A stretch of DNA of 64,000 nucleotides from Sulfurivermis fontis. Lineage in GTDB: Bacteria; Pseudomonadota; Gammaproteobacteria; Thiohalomonadales; Thiohalomonadaceae. The stretch spans positions 2,162,501 to 2,226,500 of the forward strand of contig NZ_AP018724.1 of assembly GCF_004001245.1 (NCBI RefSeq). The letters are read 5' to 3'. Positions 29,334 through 40,487 of the stretch are shown one piece after another. The notes beneath the pieces were generated by a model. That model was not told the DNA's origin and made no database searches. It worked only from the letters and a program-made list of their open reading frames with translations. The position numbers and the translations under genes are program-made. Within the stretch, counting starts at the first letter, position 1. Each line of letters opens with the position of its first letter.

Positions 29334-30485
29334 TCAGTCAGCCTGGCGACGCAGGAAAGCCGGGATATCGAGGTAGTCCAGACTGCCATCGCTCTCCTTG
29401 CCGAAACGTTCCTGGCTGGGCGGCTGGTTGCGCAGGACGGTCGGCCGCTCCAGGACGCCATAGTCTACCTCACCATTGGCGGCGCGGTTGACCACCAGGC
29501 GCACCGGCTGCTCTGCCGGGGCGGTTGCCGCGTTGCCAAGGCCGGTGGCCACCACGGTGACACGCAGTTCCCCCGACATATTGGGGTCGATAACGGTACC
29601 GACCACAACGGTCGCATTCTCCGAGGCGAACTCCTTGATGGTATTGCCCACCTCCTCGAACTCACCGATCGACATATCCAGACCGGCGGTGACGTTCACC
29701 AGTATGCCACGGGCGCCGGACAGGTTGATGTCCTCCAGCAGGGGACTGGCAATGGCGGCCTGGGCAGCGACACGGGCCCGCTCTTCCCCGGAGGCCACAC
29801 CGCTTCCCATCATGGCCATGCCCATTTCCGACATAACCGTACGGACATCGGCAAAGTCAACATTAATCAGGCCCGGACGGGTAATCAGTTCGGCAATTCC
29901 CTGCACCGCACCGAGCAGCACATCGTTGGCAGCCTTGAAGGCATCCAGCAGGCTGACCTGCTTGCCCAGCACCGACAGCAGTTTCTCGTTGGGAATGGTA
30001 ATCAGGGAATCGACGTATTGTTTCAGCTCCTTGATACCGTCCTCAGCGATGCTCATGCGCTTCTTGCCCTCGAACGGAAAGGGCTTGGTCACTACCGCAA
30101 CGGTGAGGATACCCAGCTCCTTGGCCACCTGGGCCACAATGGGGGCACCACCGGTACCGGTTCCGCCGCCCATACCCGCGGTGATGAATACCATATCGGC
30201 GCCTTCCAGCACCTCGGCGATGCGGTCGCGATCCTCGATGGCAGCCTGACGCCCAACTTCCGGATTGGCACCGGCCCCCAGCCCTTTAGTGACCGCACCA
30301 CCCAGCTGCAACACGGTACGGGCACCGGACTTCTTCAGTGCCTGGGCATCGGTGTTGGCACAGATGAAATCGACGCCGTCGATTTCCTGCGACAGCATAT
30401 GTTCCACGGCATTGCCGCCACCACCACCGACACCCACCACCTTGATAATGGCATTCTGTGCCTGAGTATCCATCAGTTCGAACAT
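29334..30485 (-). CDS. ftsZ: Cell division GTPase FtsZ
   Basis: Tubulin-like protein that forms the division ring. The 383-residue sequence has the nucleotide-binding [14 protein letters not shown] and the tubulin signature [10 protein letters not shown], the T7 synergy loop ([10 protein letters not shown]) and the C-terminal conserved peptide [14 protein letters not shown] that binds FtsA and ZipA. The start MFELMD corresponds to the E. coli start. Last division gene before lpxC. Confidence 0.98.
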   Translation of the reverse strand: MFELMDTQAQNAIIKVVGVGGGGGNAVEHMLSQEIDGVDFICANTDAQALKKSGARTVLQLGGAVTKGLGAGANPEVGRQAAIEDRDRIAEVLEGADMVFITAGMGGGTGTGGAPIVAQVAKELGILTVAVVTKPFPFEGKKRMSIAEDGIKELKQYVDSLITIPNEKLLSVLGKQVSLLDAFKAANDVLLGAVQGIAELITRPGLINVDFADVRTVMSEMGMAMMGSGVASGEERARVAAQAAIASPLLEDINLSGARGILVNVTAGLDMSIGEFEEVGNTIKEFASENATVVVGTVIDPNMSGELRVTVVATGLGNAATAPAEQPVRLVVNRAANGEVDYGVLERPTVLRNQPPSQERFGKESDGSLDYLDIPAFLRRQAD

Positions 30486-30530
30486 GGTGTACCTCCTCTT
30501 CCCCTGTTGAGCCCTGCCGCAAAGCAGAAA

Positions 30531-31769
30531 TTAAAAATTCCCCTGGAACCAGCTCTTCATCCGCTGGAACACATTCGACAAACTGCCGGCACCGTGCAGC
30601 TCCGACGCCACACCGCCACCGCGGTTATGCAACCCAAACAACAACAAACCGACGCCGGTGGAATAGATGGGATTGCGCACCACATCCACCAGGCCATTGA
30701 CGCCCTGCGGCACACCGAGCCGCACCGGCATGTGAAAAATCTCCTCTGCCAGATCCACCACACCTTCCATCTTTGCGGTACCACCGGTCAGAACGACGCC
30801 TGCCGCACACAGATCTTCAAATCCACTACGGCGCAGTTCAGCCTGGACCAAAGTGAACAGTTCCTCGTAGCGCGGCTCCACCACATCAGCCAGGGTCTGC
30901 CGGGCCAATCGCCGTGCTGGACGATCCCCCACACTGGGTACTTCAATGGTCTCATCGGCGCTGGCCAGCTGCGCCAAGGCACAGCCGTACTTGATTTTGA
31001 TGTCCTCGGCATGCTGTGTCGGCGTACGCAACGCTACGGCGATATCATTGGTTACCTGATCACCGGCAATCGGGATCACGGCAGTATGGCGGATGGCCCC
31101 TTCGGTAAACACAGCGATGTCTGTAGTGCCTCCACCAATATCCACCAGGCATACGCCCAGCTCCTTTTCGTCATCTGACAACACTGCATAACTGGAGGCC
31201 AGCTGCTCCAGGATGATGTCGTCCACCTCCAGACCACAGCGGCGCACGCATTTGACGATGTTCTGGGCCGCACTCACCGCGCCAGTCACCAGATGTACCT
31301 TGGCCTCCAGACGTACACCGGACATACCGATAGGCTCGCGGATCCCCTCCTGGGCATCAATGACAAACTCCTGCGGCAAGACATGCAGAATCTTCTGATC
31401 GGCAGGTATCGCTACCGCCCGTGCAGCATCAATCACTCGCTCCATGTCACCCTGCGTCACTTCTTTATCACGGATGGCAACAATGCCATGAGAGTTGAGA
31501 CTGCGGATATGACTACCGGCAATACCGGCATACACCGAGTGAATCTGGCAGCCAGCCATCAATTCGGCTTCCTCCACCGCACGCTGAATCGACTGCACCG
31601 TTGACTCGATATTCACCACCACGCCTTTTTTCAGACCGCGCGACGGGTGTGAGCCGATCCCGATGATGTCGATTTCGTTGGCTGCTGTGATCTCGCCGAC
31701 GATGGCCACCACTTTGGAGGTGCCGATGTCGAGGGCGACAATCAGATTCTTTTCACCTTTTCTGGACAT
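30531..31769 (-). CDS. ftsA: Cell division protein FtsA
   Basis: Actin-like ATPase that ties FtsZ to the membrane. 412 residues with the actin-fold phosphate loops (LIVALDIGTSKVVAIVGE, CLVDIGGGTTDIAVF, VVLTGGTAKMEGV), the 1C domain inserted in between, and a C-terminal amphipathic membrane-binding helix (VFQRMKSWFQGNF). The ribosome binding site GGGAGGAACG precedes the ATG. 18 bp after ftsQ. Confidence 0.97.
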   Translation of the reverse strand: MSRKGEKNLIVALDIGTSKVVAIVGEITAANEIDIIGIGSHPSRGLKKGVVVNIESTVQSIQRAVEEAELMAGCQIHSVYAGIAGSHIRSLNSHGIVAIRDKEVTQGDMERVIDAARAVAIPADQKILHVLPQEFVIDAQEGIREPIGMSGVRLEAKVHLVTGAVSAAQNIVKCVRRCGLEVDDIILEQLASSYAVLSDDEKELGVCLVDIGGGTTDIAVFTEGAIRHTAVIPIAGDQVTNDIAVALRTPTQHAEDIKIKYGCALAQLASADETIEVPSVGDRPARRLARQTLADVVEPRYEELFTLVQAELRRSGFEDLCAAGVVLTGGTAKMEGVVDLAEEIFHMPVRLGVPQGVNGLVDVVRNPIYSTGVGLLLFGLHNRGGGVASELHGAGSLSNVFQRMKSWFQGNF

Positions 31770-31787
31770 GCGTTCCTCCCAAAACTC

Positions 31788-32528
31788 CTACGACTGCCGG
31801 AACGAAACGGCAAAACCGTTGGCATGGCGCAAATCAATGCGTGCAATGGTTGTGCTGCGCGGTCTCAGGATACGTGGCCACGCCCGCACAAATCGCTCCA
31901 TCCGCGCCGGATGCTCATTTCGACCCAACATCAATTCCATGCCATTATCCAACCGCAGTCGCCAGGCCCGGCGCTCATCCATCACCACCTCGGCGATATT
32001 GAGTTGCAGGGGCCATAGGACACGCTGCAATTCGATGAACTGTGCCGCGACCATTACCGAGGTACCGTGCGGACCGCGCAACACCGGCAACTCCGTGATG
32101 ACCGTCTCTGCCGGGTGAAAGACCTTCCCTTCGGGATTAACCAATCCATCATCACCCCAACGCGCCAACACCTGCTGCTCACGCAACTGCACCAACAACA
32201 TATCGGGCCATTGGCGCCTTACCTGCACGCTGTGTACCCAAGGCAACTGCTCCAGGGCGGTACGCACGGCATCGATGTCGACGTGCAGGAAACCAGCTTG
32301 CGCATGGGGCAAGACCGCCGCCTGCACCTCCTGCGGAGAGACATGCTGCAACTCTCCCTGCACTCGCACCGTACGCAGAGGCAAACTCTCCGGCCGAGCC
32401 AGCCACCACGCACTACCGCCCCCCAGAGCCAGCAGCCCCAACAGGCTGAGCGCCAGCAACAGCCCACCCTGCCACGGTGAACGTGCCACCTCCGGCCGCG
32501 TGCGCCGCGCCTGTACCTTTCTGCTCAT
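31788..32528 (-). CDS. ftsQ: Cell division protein FtsQ
   Basis: Bitopic divisome protein that brings FtsL/FtsB to the septum. 246 residues: a basic cytoplasmic N-terminus, one membrane helix (about residues 23-45), a POTRA domain ([19 protein letters not shown]) and the beta domain ([17 protein letters not shown]). The ATG at 32528 overlaps the ddl stop by 4 bp and is preferred over an upstream in-frame start. Confidence 0.94.
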   Translation of the reverse strand: MSRKVQARRTRPEVARSPWQGGLLLALSLLGLLALGGGSAWWLARPESLPLRTVRVQGELQHVSPQEVQAAVLPHAQAGFLHVDIDAVRTALEQLPWVHSVQVRRQWPDMLLVQLREQQVLARWGDDGLVNPEGKVFHPAETVITELPVLRGPHGTSVMVAAQFIELQRVLWPLQLNIAEVVMDERRAWRLRLDNGMELMLGRNEHPARMERFVRAWPRILRPRSTTIARIDLRHANGFAVSFRQS

Positions 32529-33454
32529 GCCAGAGTGCCTGCCAGAATGCGCCATACCAGTTCATCAAACTCGATACCGGCAGCACGTGCCGCCATCGGC
32601 ACCAGGCTGTGATCGGTCATACCGGGTACAGTGTTCACCTCCAGCACGAAGGGGTTGCCCGCCGCGTCCATCAGGAAGTCCACCCGCCCCCAACCACGGC
32701 AACCGAGCACGGCGAAGGCGCGCAGCGCCAACGCCTGCATGTGCTGTTCCTGCTCCGCCGGCAGTCCGCAGGGACAGAGATAACGCGTATCGTCACGGAA
32801 ATATTTGGCCTCGTAGTCGTAGAACTCCGTCGCCGGTACGATGCGTACCGCGGGCAACGCGCGCGCACCGAGTATCGCCACGGTGTACTCGCCGCCGCCC
32901 ACGAACCGTTCCGCCAGCACCAGGCTGTCGTACTGCGCCGCCGCCGCATAGGCGGCGCGTGTGCCGCCGGCGCTGCGCACCTTGCTGACACCGATGCTGG
33001 AACCTTCGTTGGCCGGTTTGACGAACAGCGGCAAACCGAGGCGCCGCTCCACCGCGGCAAAGTCGCTCTGCGCGTCGAGCAATTCGAACTCGGGCACCGG
33101 CAGGCCGGCGGCCTGCCACACCATCTTGCTACGCCACTTGTCCATGCCGAGGGCGGAGGCCAGCACACCACTGCCGGTGTAGGGTAACTGCAGCAAATCG
33201 AGGGCCCCCTGCAATTCGCCGTCCTCGCCGCCGCGGCCATGCCAGGCGATGAAGGCGCGGGCAAAGCCGCCGCGCTCGAGCACCTGCACCACGTCGCGCC
33301 CGGCATCGACGCCGTGGGCGTCGACGCCGCGCCGCTGCAAGGCCGCCAGCACGGCATTGCCGCTCTTGAGCGAAATCTCGCGCTCGGCGGACCAGCCGCC
33401 CATCAGCACCGCCACCTTGCCGAAGGCCTTGGCATCACGCACTTCAGCCACCAC
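32525..33454 (-). CDS. ddl: D-alanine--D-alanine ligase
   Basis: Makes the D-Ala-D-Ala dipeptide used by MurF. ATP-grasp enzyme of 309 residues with [19 protein letters not shown] at the N-terminus, the [13 protein letters not shown] nucleotide site and the C-terminal [18 protein letters not shown] with metal-binding Glu and Asn. It starts with GTG at 33454 inside the end of murB (11-bp overlap); GGGGGAA lies just upstream. The short form corresponds to DdlB. Confidence 0.96.
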   Translation of the reverse strand: MVAEVRDAKAFGKVAVLMGGWSAEREISLKSGNAVLAALQRRGVDAHGVDAGRDVVQVLERGGFARAFIAWHGRGGEDGELQGALDLLQLPYTGSGVLASALGMDKWRSKMVWQAAGLPVPEFELLDAQSDFAAVERRLGLPLFVKPANEGSSIGVSKVRSAGGTRAAYAAAAQYDSLVLAERFVGGGEYTVAILGARALPAVRIVPATEFYDYEAKYFRDDTRYLCPCGLPAEQEQHMQALALRAFAVLGCRGWGRVDFLMDAAGNPFVLEVNTVPGMTDHSLVPMAARAAGIEFDELVWRILAGTLA

Positions 33455-34349
33455 TGCGTTCCCCCACGATATGCACCTCGCGCACCAGGCCGATTCCGCA
33501 CTGGCGCTGCACCGTTGCCGCCACCTCGTCGATCAGTGCCTCGATATCGGCCGCCGTGGCCGCACCGGTGTTGACGATGAAGTTGGCGTGTTTTTCCGAC
33601 ACACAGGCGCCGCCGATGCAGCGTCCTTTGAGTCCACATGACTCGATGAGCCGTGCCGCGTAATCGCCTGGCGGATTGCGGAACACCGAACCGGCATTGG
33701 GCTGCTGTGTCGGCTGCGTCGCCGCACGCTTGTCCAAAAGTTCGCGGATGCGCGCACTGGCCGCCTCGGTGTCGCCGTGCTGCAACTGCAGGGTCGCCGC
33801 CACGAACCACTCCCCTGCCGGGCCATGGACCTCGCGGTAACCGACGTGATACTCCTGCGCCGCGCGCTCGCGCCGCTGGCCAGTGCGATTCAGCGTCTCC
33901 ACCGTATGCACCAGCTTCCAGGTCTCGCCGCCGAAGGCGCCGGCATTCATGGCCAATGCGCCGCCCAGCGTGCCCGGTATGCCGGCCAGGAACTCGGCAC
34001 CGGTCAGACCGAGCCGCGCACAGAAGCGCGCCACCTTGGCGCAGGGCACGCCGGCCTCGACGCGCACGGTGATGTCACCGATCTGCGCGATCCCGCCGAG
34101 CAGGCCGGCGGTGGCGATCACCGTGCCGCGGATACCGCCGTCGCGCACCAGCAGGTTGCTGCCCAGACCGACCCAGAACAGCGGCTCGTCGGCGGGTAAC
34201 TGCGCCAGAAACTGCGCCAGGTCGTCGATGCCCGCCGGCTGGTAATAACGCGCCGCCGGACCGCCCACGCGCCAGGTGGTATGACGCGCCATCGGCTCGT
34301 TCTCGAGCAGCACGCCGTGCACCGCCTGATCGCGCCGCGCCGCCATCAT
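33444..34349 (-). CDS. murB: UDP-N-acetylenolpyruvoylglucosamine reductase
   Basis: FAD enzyme that reduces the enolpyruvyl group made by MurA to give UDP-MurNAc. 301 residues, short type II-like form. Motifs are NTTWRVGG-like [10 protein letters not shown], the FAD-binding [14 protein letters not shown] and [16 protein letters not shown], and the catalytic region [15 protein letters not shown] with the active Ser. The ATG at 34349 overlaps the murC stop; longer frames have no homology. murB between murC and ddl is the order of pseudomonads and Chromatiales rather than enterobacteria. Confidence 0.95.
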   Translation of the reverse strand: MMAARRDQAVHGVLLENEPMARHTTWRVGGPAARYYQPAGIDDLAQFLAQLPADEPLFWVGLGSNLLVRDGGIRGTVIATAGLLGGIAQIGDITVRVEAGVPCAKVARFCARLGLTGAEFLAGIPGTLGGALAMNAGAFGGETWKLVHTVETLNRTGQRRERAAQEYHVGYREVHGPAGEWFVAATLQLQHGDTEAASARIRELLDKRAATQPTQQPNAGSVFRNPPGDYAARLIESCGLKGRCIGGACVSEKHANFIVNTGAATAADIEALIDEVAATVQRQCGIGLVREVHIVGERSGG

Positions 34350-35785
34350 GACTTGCCCTCCGCCAACTGCTGCGGCAGGGCAGCCGCAGCGGCGCCGATG
34401 TCGCCGGCTCCCAGGGTGAGCAGCACATCGCCCGCCTGCAGCACGCCGCGCAGGGTCGCCGCCAGATCGTCGGGATGGGCTACGAACACCGGGTCCACCT
34501 GGCCGCGCGCACGGATGGCGCGGCACAGGGTGCGGCTGTCGGCACCGGGGATCGGTTTCTCACCGGCGGGATACACCTCCAACATCAGCAAGGCATCGGC
34601 AGTGGACAGCACCTCGGCGAAATCCTCGAACAAATCGCGCGTACGGCTGTAGCGATGTGGCTGGAAGACCACCACCAGGCGCCGCTCCGGCCAGCTGGCA
34701 CGCGCCGCCTGTATCGTCGCCGCCACCTCACGCGGGTGATGGCCGTAATCGTCGACCAGGGTGACCGTGCCATCGCCGACGGTGATCTCGCCATTCAGCT
34801 GGAAGCGACGCCCGATCCCCTGGAAGGCAGCCAAGGCGCGCAAGATTGCTTCATCACTGACCCCCACTTCATGGGCCACCGTAATGGCAGCCAAGGCATT
34901 CAATACATTGTGGCGTCCGGGCAGGGCCAGCATCACATCCAGCCACCTGCCACCTTCACGGCGCATGACACGGAAGTGATTACGCAGCCCATCCTGCCGC
35001 ACATCGACCGCATAAATATCGGCATCCGGCGTCAAACCATAGGTACGCACCGGCCGCGTCACCTCAGGCAGAATCTCACGCACAACCGGATCATCCAGGC
35101 ACAGCACTGCCAAGCCGTAGAAAGGCAGGTGGTGCAGAAATTCGACAAAGGTCTGGCGCAATTTCGAGAAATCGCCGCCGTAGGTGGCCATATGATCGGC
35201 ATCGATATTAGTCACCACTGCCGTCATCGGTTGCAGGTAGAGGAACGAGGCATCGCTCTCATCGGCCTCCGCCACCAGATAGCGGCTGGCGCCGAGGCGG
35301 GCATGGGTGCCGGCACTGTTCAGCTTGCCACCGATGACAAAGGTGGGATCGAGCCCGCCCTCCGCCAGCAGGCTGGCGATCAGGCTGGTGGTGGTAGTCT
35401 TGCCATGGGTGCCGGCGATGGCGATGCCGTGGCGGAAGCGCATCAGCTCGGCCAGCATCTCGGCGCGCGGCACCACCGGTATCCGCTGCTCACGTGCCGC
35501 CAGCACCTCCGGGTTGTCAGCCGGCACGGCGGTGGAAACCACCACCGCGTCGCTGCCCGCCACATGTCCCGCCTCGTGGCCGATGCACACCCTGGCCCCC
35601 AGACCGGACAGGCGGCGCGTCACCATATTTTCCTTCAGATCGGAGCCGGACACTTCATAGCCGAGATTGAGCAGCACCTCGGCGATGCCGCTCATGCCGG
35701 CACCACCGATGCCGACAAAATGGATGCGACGGATACGCCCCATGGGGTTGGAATCCTGACGCACACCGTTGCTGTTCATCGTCAT
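34346..35785 (-). CDS. murC: UDP-N-acetylmuramate--L-alanine ligase
   Basis: Adds L-Ala to UDP-MurNAc. 479 residues in the three Mur ligase domains: N-terminal [20 protein letters not shown] site [13 protein letters not shown]-terminal [14 protein letters not shown]. An extra 14 residues precede the conserved [10 protein letters not shown], and a second ATG there could also be the start. Starts within the murG stop (4-bp overlap). Confidence 0.97.
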   Translation of the reverse strand: MTMNSNGVRQDSNPMGRIRRIHFVGIGGAGMSGIAEVLLNLGYEVSGSDLKENMVTRRLSGLGARVCIGHEAGHVAGSDAVVVSTAVPADNPEVLAAREQRIPVVPRAEMLAELMRFRHGIAIAGTHGKTTTTSLIASLLAEGGLDPTFVIGGKLNSAGTHARLGASRYLVAEADESDASFLYLQPMTAVVTNIDADHMATYGGDFSKLRQTFVEFLHHLPFYGLAVLCLDDPVVREILPEVTRPVRTYGLTPDADIYAVDVRQDGLRNHFRVMRREGGRWLDVMLALPGRHNVLNALAAITVAHEVGVSDEAILRALAAFQGIGRRFQLNGEITVGDGTVTLVDDYGHHPREVAATIQAARASWPERRLVVVFQPHRYSRTRDLFEDFAEVLSTADALLMLEVYPAGEKPIPGADSRTLCRAIRARGQVDPVFVAHPDDLAATLRGVLQAGDVLLTLGAGDIGAAAAALPQQLAEGKS

Positions 35786-36888
35786 GCTGCATTCCTCGTT
35801 GCCGTGGCGGCGAGACAGGCCTCGGCCACGGTCGCCGTCGCTGCGGGTTGCGCCAGCGCGCGCGCTGCCTGTGCCATGGCGAGCAGCGCCGTGCGCCCGG
35901 CGTCCGGATCGGCGGTGAAACGCCGCAGCAGCGCCGCCAGCGTCTCCGCATTCATAGTGTGCTGCGGCAGCAGCAGCGCCGCAGCGGCGTCGACCAGAAA
36001 GGCAGCGTTGCGCGTCTGATGGTCATCCACTGCATGGGGATACGGCACCAGCACGGCGGCCACACCGGCGGCGGCCAGTTCACTGACCGTCAGTGCACCG
36101 GCCCGGCACAGCACCACATCCGCCCAGTCATAGGCCGCGGCCATATCGTCGATAAACGGCAACAGCTCACCCTCAACACCAGCGGCCTGATAGAGGTGTT
36201 GCACCTGTTCGAAATGACTGCGCCCGGTTTGATGGCGCACCAGGGGGCGCTGCCCGACCGGCAGCAGAGCCAATGCGCGCGGCACGGTTTCATTCAGCGC
36301 CATGGCCCCGAGACTGCCGCCGACCACCAGCAGGCGCAGCGGCCCCTGATGTGCGGCATAGCGCAGTTCAGGCGCTGCAAGAGCAGCGATCTCCTCACGC
36401 ACCGGATTGCCACAGGTACTTACCCAGGGCGCCTCGGCAAAGGTGCCGGGGAAGGCCTGCATCACCTCCTTGGCCACTCGACCCAACAGGCGATTGGTCA
36501 ACCCCGCCACCGCATTTTGTTCGTGAATGAGCAAGGGACGGCCAGTCAGCCAAGCAGCAAGGCCACCCGGACCGGATGCAAAACCACCCAAGCCAAGCAC
36601 CGCCTGCGGCTCGCGGCGGCGCAGTACGGCAAAGGACTGCCACAGCGCCCGCACGATGCGTAACGGTGCCAACAACCAGCCCAGCGCCCCTTTACCGCGC
36701 AGACCAGCAATGCTGATGTAGTCGATAGCGATGCCCGCCTGCGGCACCAGCTCCGCCTCGATGCCGGCACGGGTGCCGAGCCAGCTCACCTGCGCGCCGC
36801 GGCGCCGCAGTTCCTGCGCCACGGCCAGGCCCGGAAATACATGGCCGCCGGTACCACCGGCCATGATCAGGATACGCGGCGCACTCAT
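35782..36888 (-). CDS. murG: N-acetylglucosaminyltransferase MurG
   Basis: Makes lipid II from lipid I and UDP-GlcNAc on the cytosolic face of the membrane. 368 residues with the GT28 fold: N-terminal [17 protein letters not shown], and C-terminal [34 protein letters not shown], the UDP-GlcNAc site. Overlaps ftsW upstream and murC downstream by 4 bp each. Confidence 0.97.
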   Translation of the reverse strand: MSAPRILIMAGGTGGHVFPGLAVAQELRRRGAQVSWLGTRAGIEAELVPQAGIAIDYISIAGLRGKGALGWLLAPLRIVRALWQSFAVLRRREPQAVLGLGGFASGPGGLAAWLTGRPLLIHEQNAVAGLTNRLLGRVAKEVMQAFPGTFAEAPWVSTCGNPVREEIAALAAPELRYAAHQGPLRLLVVGGSLGAMALNETVPRALALLPVGQRPLVRHQTGRSHFEQVQHLYQAAGVEGELLPFIDDMAAAYDWADVVLCRAGALTVSELAAAGVAAVLVPYPHAVDDHQTRNAAFLVDAAAALLLPQHTMNAETLAALLRRFTADPDAGRTALLAMAQAARALAQPAATATVAEACLAATATRNAA

Positions 36889-38069
36889 ATGCTCCGTCCT
36901 CCGCGCCGGTTTTCCCGATCCACCCGCAACAACAGACCCATCGCAGTGCAGGTGATCAGCATGCTGGAACCGCCATAACTCATCAGCGGCAGGGTCAACC
37001 CTTTGGTAGGCAGCACGCCCATGTTGACGCCGAGATTAATGAACGCCTGGATACCGATGAGCATGGCGATACCGTAGGCGAGATAGGCACCGAAATGGGC
37101 ACCCACCTGCGCCGCGGCACGGCCGATGACAAAGGCACGCCACACCACGAACACGAACAGCAGGATCACACCCAGTGCGCCGACCAGGCCCAGTTCCTCG
37201 GCCAGCACCGCGAACAGGAAATCTGTGTGCGCCTCGGGCAGATAGAACAGCTTCTGCACGCTGCCACCGAGACCGACACCGAACCAGTCGCCCCGACCGA
37301 AGGCGATGAGGGCCTGGGTCAACTGGAAACCGCTGTTGAACGGATCGGCCCAGGGATTCATGAAGGTGGTGAGGCGTTCCATGCGATAGGGTGATGTGAC
37401 GGCCAGCAGGGCCAGCGCACCGGCAGCCACGGCAACCAGCAGGGCGAACAGCCACAGGCGCACACCGGCAAGGAACAACATGCCGAGCAGTGTCGCACCG
37501 AGCACCACCAGGGCGCCGAAATCCGGTTGTGCCAGCAGCAATACGGCAAACACCACCAGCACGCCAAGTGGCTTGAGAAAACCGCGCACCGATGTACGCA
37601 CCTCTTCACCGCGGCGGACCAGATAACCGGCGGTGTAAATAATCAGGGCCAGCTTGGTCACTTCGGAAACCTGGAGGCTGAATATACCGAGGGAAATCCA
37701 GCGCGTGGCACCATTCACGTTACGTCCAATTCCAGGAACCAGCACCAGCAGCAAAAGAACCAAACTGATCAGCAGCAACAGCGGACCAAGCCGCTGCCAC
37801 ACCTGCAGCGGGATCTGCATCATCATGGCGGCAAGCATCACACCGCCCCCAACATAGGCGGCCTGCCGCAACAGGTAGTAAAACGGAGTTCCAACCTGAC
37901 GATCGGCGATGGAGATCGAGGCAGACCCCACCATCAGCAGACCAAGCGCCAGCAATGCCATCACCGCCAGCAACAAGGAGATGTCGCCCTGTGCCATATC
38001 GGTGACACGATTGCGCAGCGGCAACGACGGTTGCCGGTAATTGCGCCAGAGAACGCTGCTGCCGTTCAT
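36885..38069 (-). CDS. ftsW: Septal peptidoglycan glycosyltransferase FtsW
   Basis: SEDS-family lipid II polymerase that works with FtsI. 394 residues, about ten membrane helices, with the SEDS signature near the C-terminus (GVLPTKGLTLPLMSYGGSSML) and the catalytic Asp region HTDFLFAVLAEELGLVG. The ATG at 38069 overlaps the murD stop and is chosen over upstream in-frame starts that lie in murD. Confidence 0.96.
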   Translation of the reverse strand: MNGSSVLWRNYRQPSLPLRNRVTDMAQGDISLLLAVMALLALGLLMVGSASISIADRQVGTPFYYLLRQAAYVGGGVMLAAMMMQIPLQVWQRLGPLLLLISLVLLLLVLVPGIGRNVNGATRWISLGIFSLQVSEVTKLALIIYTAGYLVRRGEEVRTSVRGFLKPLGVLVVFAVLLLAQPDFGALVVLGATLLGMLFLAGVRLWLFALLVAVAAGALALLAVTSPYRMERLTTFMNPWADPFNSGFQLTQALIAFGRGDWFGVGLGGSVQKLFYLPEAHTDFLFAVLAEELGLVGALGVILLFVFVVWRAFVIGRAAAQVGAHFGAYLAYGIAMLIGIQAFINLGVNMGVLPTKGLTLPLMSYGGSSMLITCTAMGLLLRVDRENRRGGRSI

Positions 38070-39403
38070 GTCGTCAATCCCCGTACAGCAGCGGCAAACA
38101 CTTCTGCACGGTGCACATAGTTGTCGAACATATCGAAGCTGGCACAGGCCGGCGACAGCAGCACGCTGTCGCCCGGCTGCGCCAGACGGGCGCATTCGTT
38201 CACCGCCCGCTCCATGCTGTGCCCGGCGTGCACCACCGGCACCACACCGTCCAGCGCCTGCTCGATGAGCGGCGCATCGCGGCCGATGAGCACCACGGCG
38301 CGCGCATGCGTGGCCACCGCCTCGCGTAGCGGCGCGAAGTCCTGGCCCTTGCCGTCGCCGCCGGCGATGAGCACTACCTTGTCGCCCGGCATGCCAGACA
38401 GCGCCGCCAGGGTGGAACCCACGTTGGTCCCCTTGGAGTCGTCGTACCAATTGACGCCCTGGTGTTCGGCGATCCACTGGCAGCGATGCGGTAGGCCGGC
38501 GAACTCACGCAATGCACGCAGCATCGCTGCGCCCGGCAACTGCACCGCATCGCCCAGCGCCAGCGCTGCCAATGCGTTGGCCCAGTTATGGCGTCCGGCG
38601 ATCTTCAGCTCGTCGACGGCGATGATGGCCTCGTTGCCGCGGCACAGGCAGGTGCGCCCGTCGATCCAGCGCACGCCGTAGGAGGTCGCGGACAGCGGCG
38701 CCTCGAGCGTGAACCAGCGCACCTCGCGTCCCGCCTGCGCCATGGCCGCCACACACACATCATCGGCATTGAGCACCATCACGCCGGTGCCGGCGAATAT
38801 GCGCTGCTTCAGCGCGGCATATTCGTCCATGCCGCCGTGACGATCGAGGTGATCGGCACTGACGTTGAGCACGGTGGCGGCGCGGCAATCGAGGGAACTC
38901 ACCGTTTCCAGCTGAAAGCTGGACAACTCCAACACGTACAGATCCGGGGCCCCGGCCTCGTCGGATTCCAGCAGCAACTCCAAGGCCGGTGTGCCCAGAT
39001 TACCGCCCACCCGCGTCTCCAGTCCCGAGGCCCGCGCCATCTCGCCCACCAGCGTGGTCACGGTGCTCTTGCCGTTGGAGCCGGTGATGCCGATGACCGG
39101 AGCGTCTACGCTGCGCGCGAACAGTTCGACGTCGCCGATGATTTCGGCGCCTGCGGAGCGGGCCGCGCACAGCGCCGGCTCCTGCAACGACACGCCGGGG
39201 CTGACGATGATTTTCTGCTGCGCAGCGAACAGTGCCGTATCGAACGGACCGAGATGCACTTCCACGGCAGGACGCTCGGCACGCAGTTGTTCCAGCCCCG
39301 GCGGATTGACGCGGCTGTCGGCCACGGCAAAACGCTCGCCGCGGCGCGCCAGGAAGCGCGCCACGGAAAGTCCGGTCTTGCCCAGTCCGACGATCAGTGT
39401 CAT
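38066..39403 (-). CDS. murD: UDP-N-acetylmuramoylalanine--D-glutamate ligase
   Basis: Adds D-Glu to UDP-MurNAc-L-Ala. 445 residues; N-terminal VGLGKTGLSVARFLARRG, ATP site GITGSNGKSTVTTLV, central HRCQWIAEHQGVNWYDDSKGTN, C-terminal LLSPACASFDMFDNY. It starts one base after the mraY stop. Confidence 0.97.
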   Translation of the reverse strand: MTLIVGLGKTGLSVARFLARRGERFAVADSRVNPPGLEQLRAERPAVEVHLGPFDTALFAAQQKIIVSPGVSLQEPALCAARSAGAEIIGDVELFARSVDAPVIGITGSNGKSTVTTLVGEMARASGLETRVGGNLGTPALELLLESDEAGAPDLYVLELSSFQLETVSSLDCRAATVLNVSADHLDRHGGMDEYAALKQRIFAGTGVMVLNADDVCVAAMAQAGREVRWFTLEAPLSATSYGVRWIDGRTCLCRGNEAIIAVDELKIAGRHNWANALAALALGDAVQLPGAAMLRALREFAGLPHRCQWIAEHQGVNWYDDSKGTNVGSTLAALSGMPGDKVVLIAGGDGKGQDFAPLREAVATHARAVVLIGRDAPLIEQALDGVVPVVHAGHSMERAVNECARLAQPGDSVLLSPACASFDMFDNYVHRAEVFAAAVRGLTT

Positions 39404-39404
39404 A

Positions 39405-40487
39405 TCAGCGTATCTTCAGTGAAGCCAGGCCAATCAGTACCAGGATGACGGTGATGATCCAGAAGCGCACGATCACGCGCGGCTCCGGCCAGCCCTTCAG
39501 TTCAAAATGATGATGCAGCGGTGCCATGCGGAAGATGCGCCGGCCGGTGAGTTTGAACGAGGCCACCTGCAGAATCACCGAAACAGTCTCCATCACGAAT
39601 ACGCCACCCATGATGAACAGCACGATCTCCTGGCGCACCACCACGGCGATGGTGCCGAGCGCCGCACCCAGCGCCAGGGCGCCGATGTCACCCATGAACA
39701 CCTGGGCCGGATAGGTGTTGAACCAGAGGAAGCCGAGGCCGGCGCCCACCAGTGCACCGCAGATCACCACCACCTCGCCGGCGCCGGGGACGTAGGGAAC
39801 GCCGAGATAGGTGGCGAAATGCACATGGCCGGCGACATACGCGAACACACCGAGGGCACCACCCACCATCACCGTGGGCAGGATGGCGAGGCCGTCGAGG
39901 CCGTCGGTGAGGTTCACCGCATTGCTGGCACCGACGATGACCAGATAGGTGAACAGGATGAAGCCCAACCCCAACGGCAGCGCAACGTTTTTGAAGAACG
40001 GCACGATGAGCTGGGTTTCCACCGGCACCTGGGCGGTGTAATAAAGGAAGATCGCGGCACCGAAGCCGAAGATGGATTGCAGCAGATATTTGTGTTTTGC
40101 ACGCAGTCCCTGCGACTGCTTCTTCACCAGCTTGATGTAGTCGTCGAGCCAGCCGACGAAGCCGAACAGCAGCGTCACCGCCAGCACCACCCAGATGTAG
40201 CGATTGCCCAGGTCCGCCCACAGCAGGGTGCTGACGAAAATGGCCACCAGGATCAACGCGCCGCCCATCGTCGGCGTTCCCGCCTTGGACAGATGGCTCT
40301 GCGGGCCGTCGTTGCGCACATGCTGGCCGATCTGATACCGGCTGAGGCGGCGGATCATTGCCGGTCCCAGCAACAGGGATATCGTCAGCGCGGTGAGTAT
40401 GCCGAGAATGGCGCGCAACGTGAGGTACTGGAACACGTTGAAGCCGCTATGGAACCGCATCAGGTATTCCGCCAGGTACAGCAGCAT
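39405..40487 (-). CDS. mraY: Phospho-N-acetylmuramoyl-pentapeptide transferase MraY
   Basis: Integral membrane enzyme that joins UDP-MurNAc-pentapeptide to undecaprenyl phosphate, giving lipid I. 360 residues, ten membrane helices, with the cytosolic loop motifs ([52 protein letters not shown]). The ATG at 40487 overlaps the murF TGA by one base and gives the same length as E. coli MraY; a TTG one codon earlier is ignored. Confidence 0.97.
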   Translation of the reverse strand: MLLYLAEYLMRFHSGFNVFQYLTLRAILGILTALTISLLLGPAMIRRLSRYQIGQHVRNDGPQSHLSKAGTPTMGGALILVAIFVSTLLWADLGNRYIWVVLAVTLLFGFVGWLDDYIKLVKKQSQGLRAKHKYLLQSIFGFGAAIFLYYTAQVPVETQLIVPFFKNVALPLGLGFILFTYLVIVGASNAVNLTDGLDGLAILPTVMVGGALGVFAYVAGHVHFATYLGVPYVPGAGEVVVICGALVGAGLGFLWFNTYPAQVFMGDIGALALGAALGTIAVVVRQEIVLFIMGGVFVMETVSVILQVASFKLTGRRIFRMAPLHHHFELKGWPEPRVIVRFWIITVILVLIGLASLKIR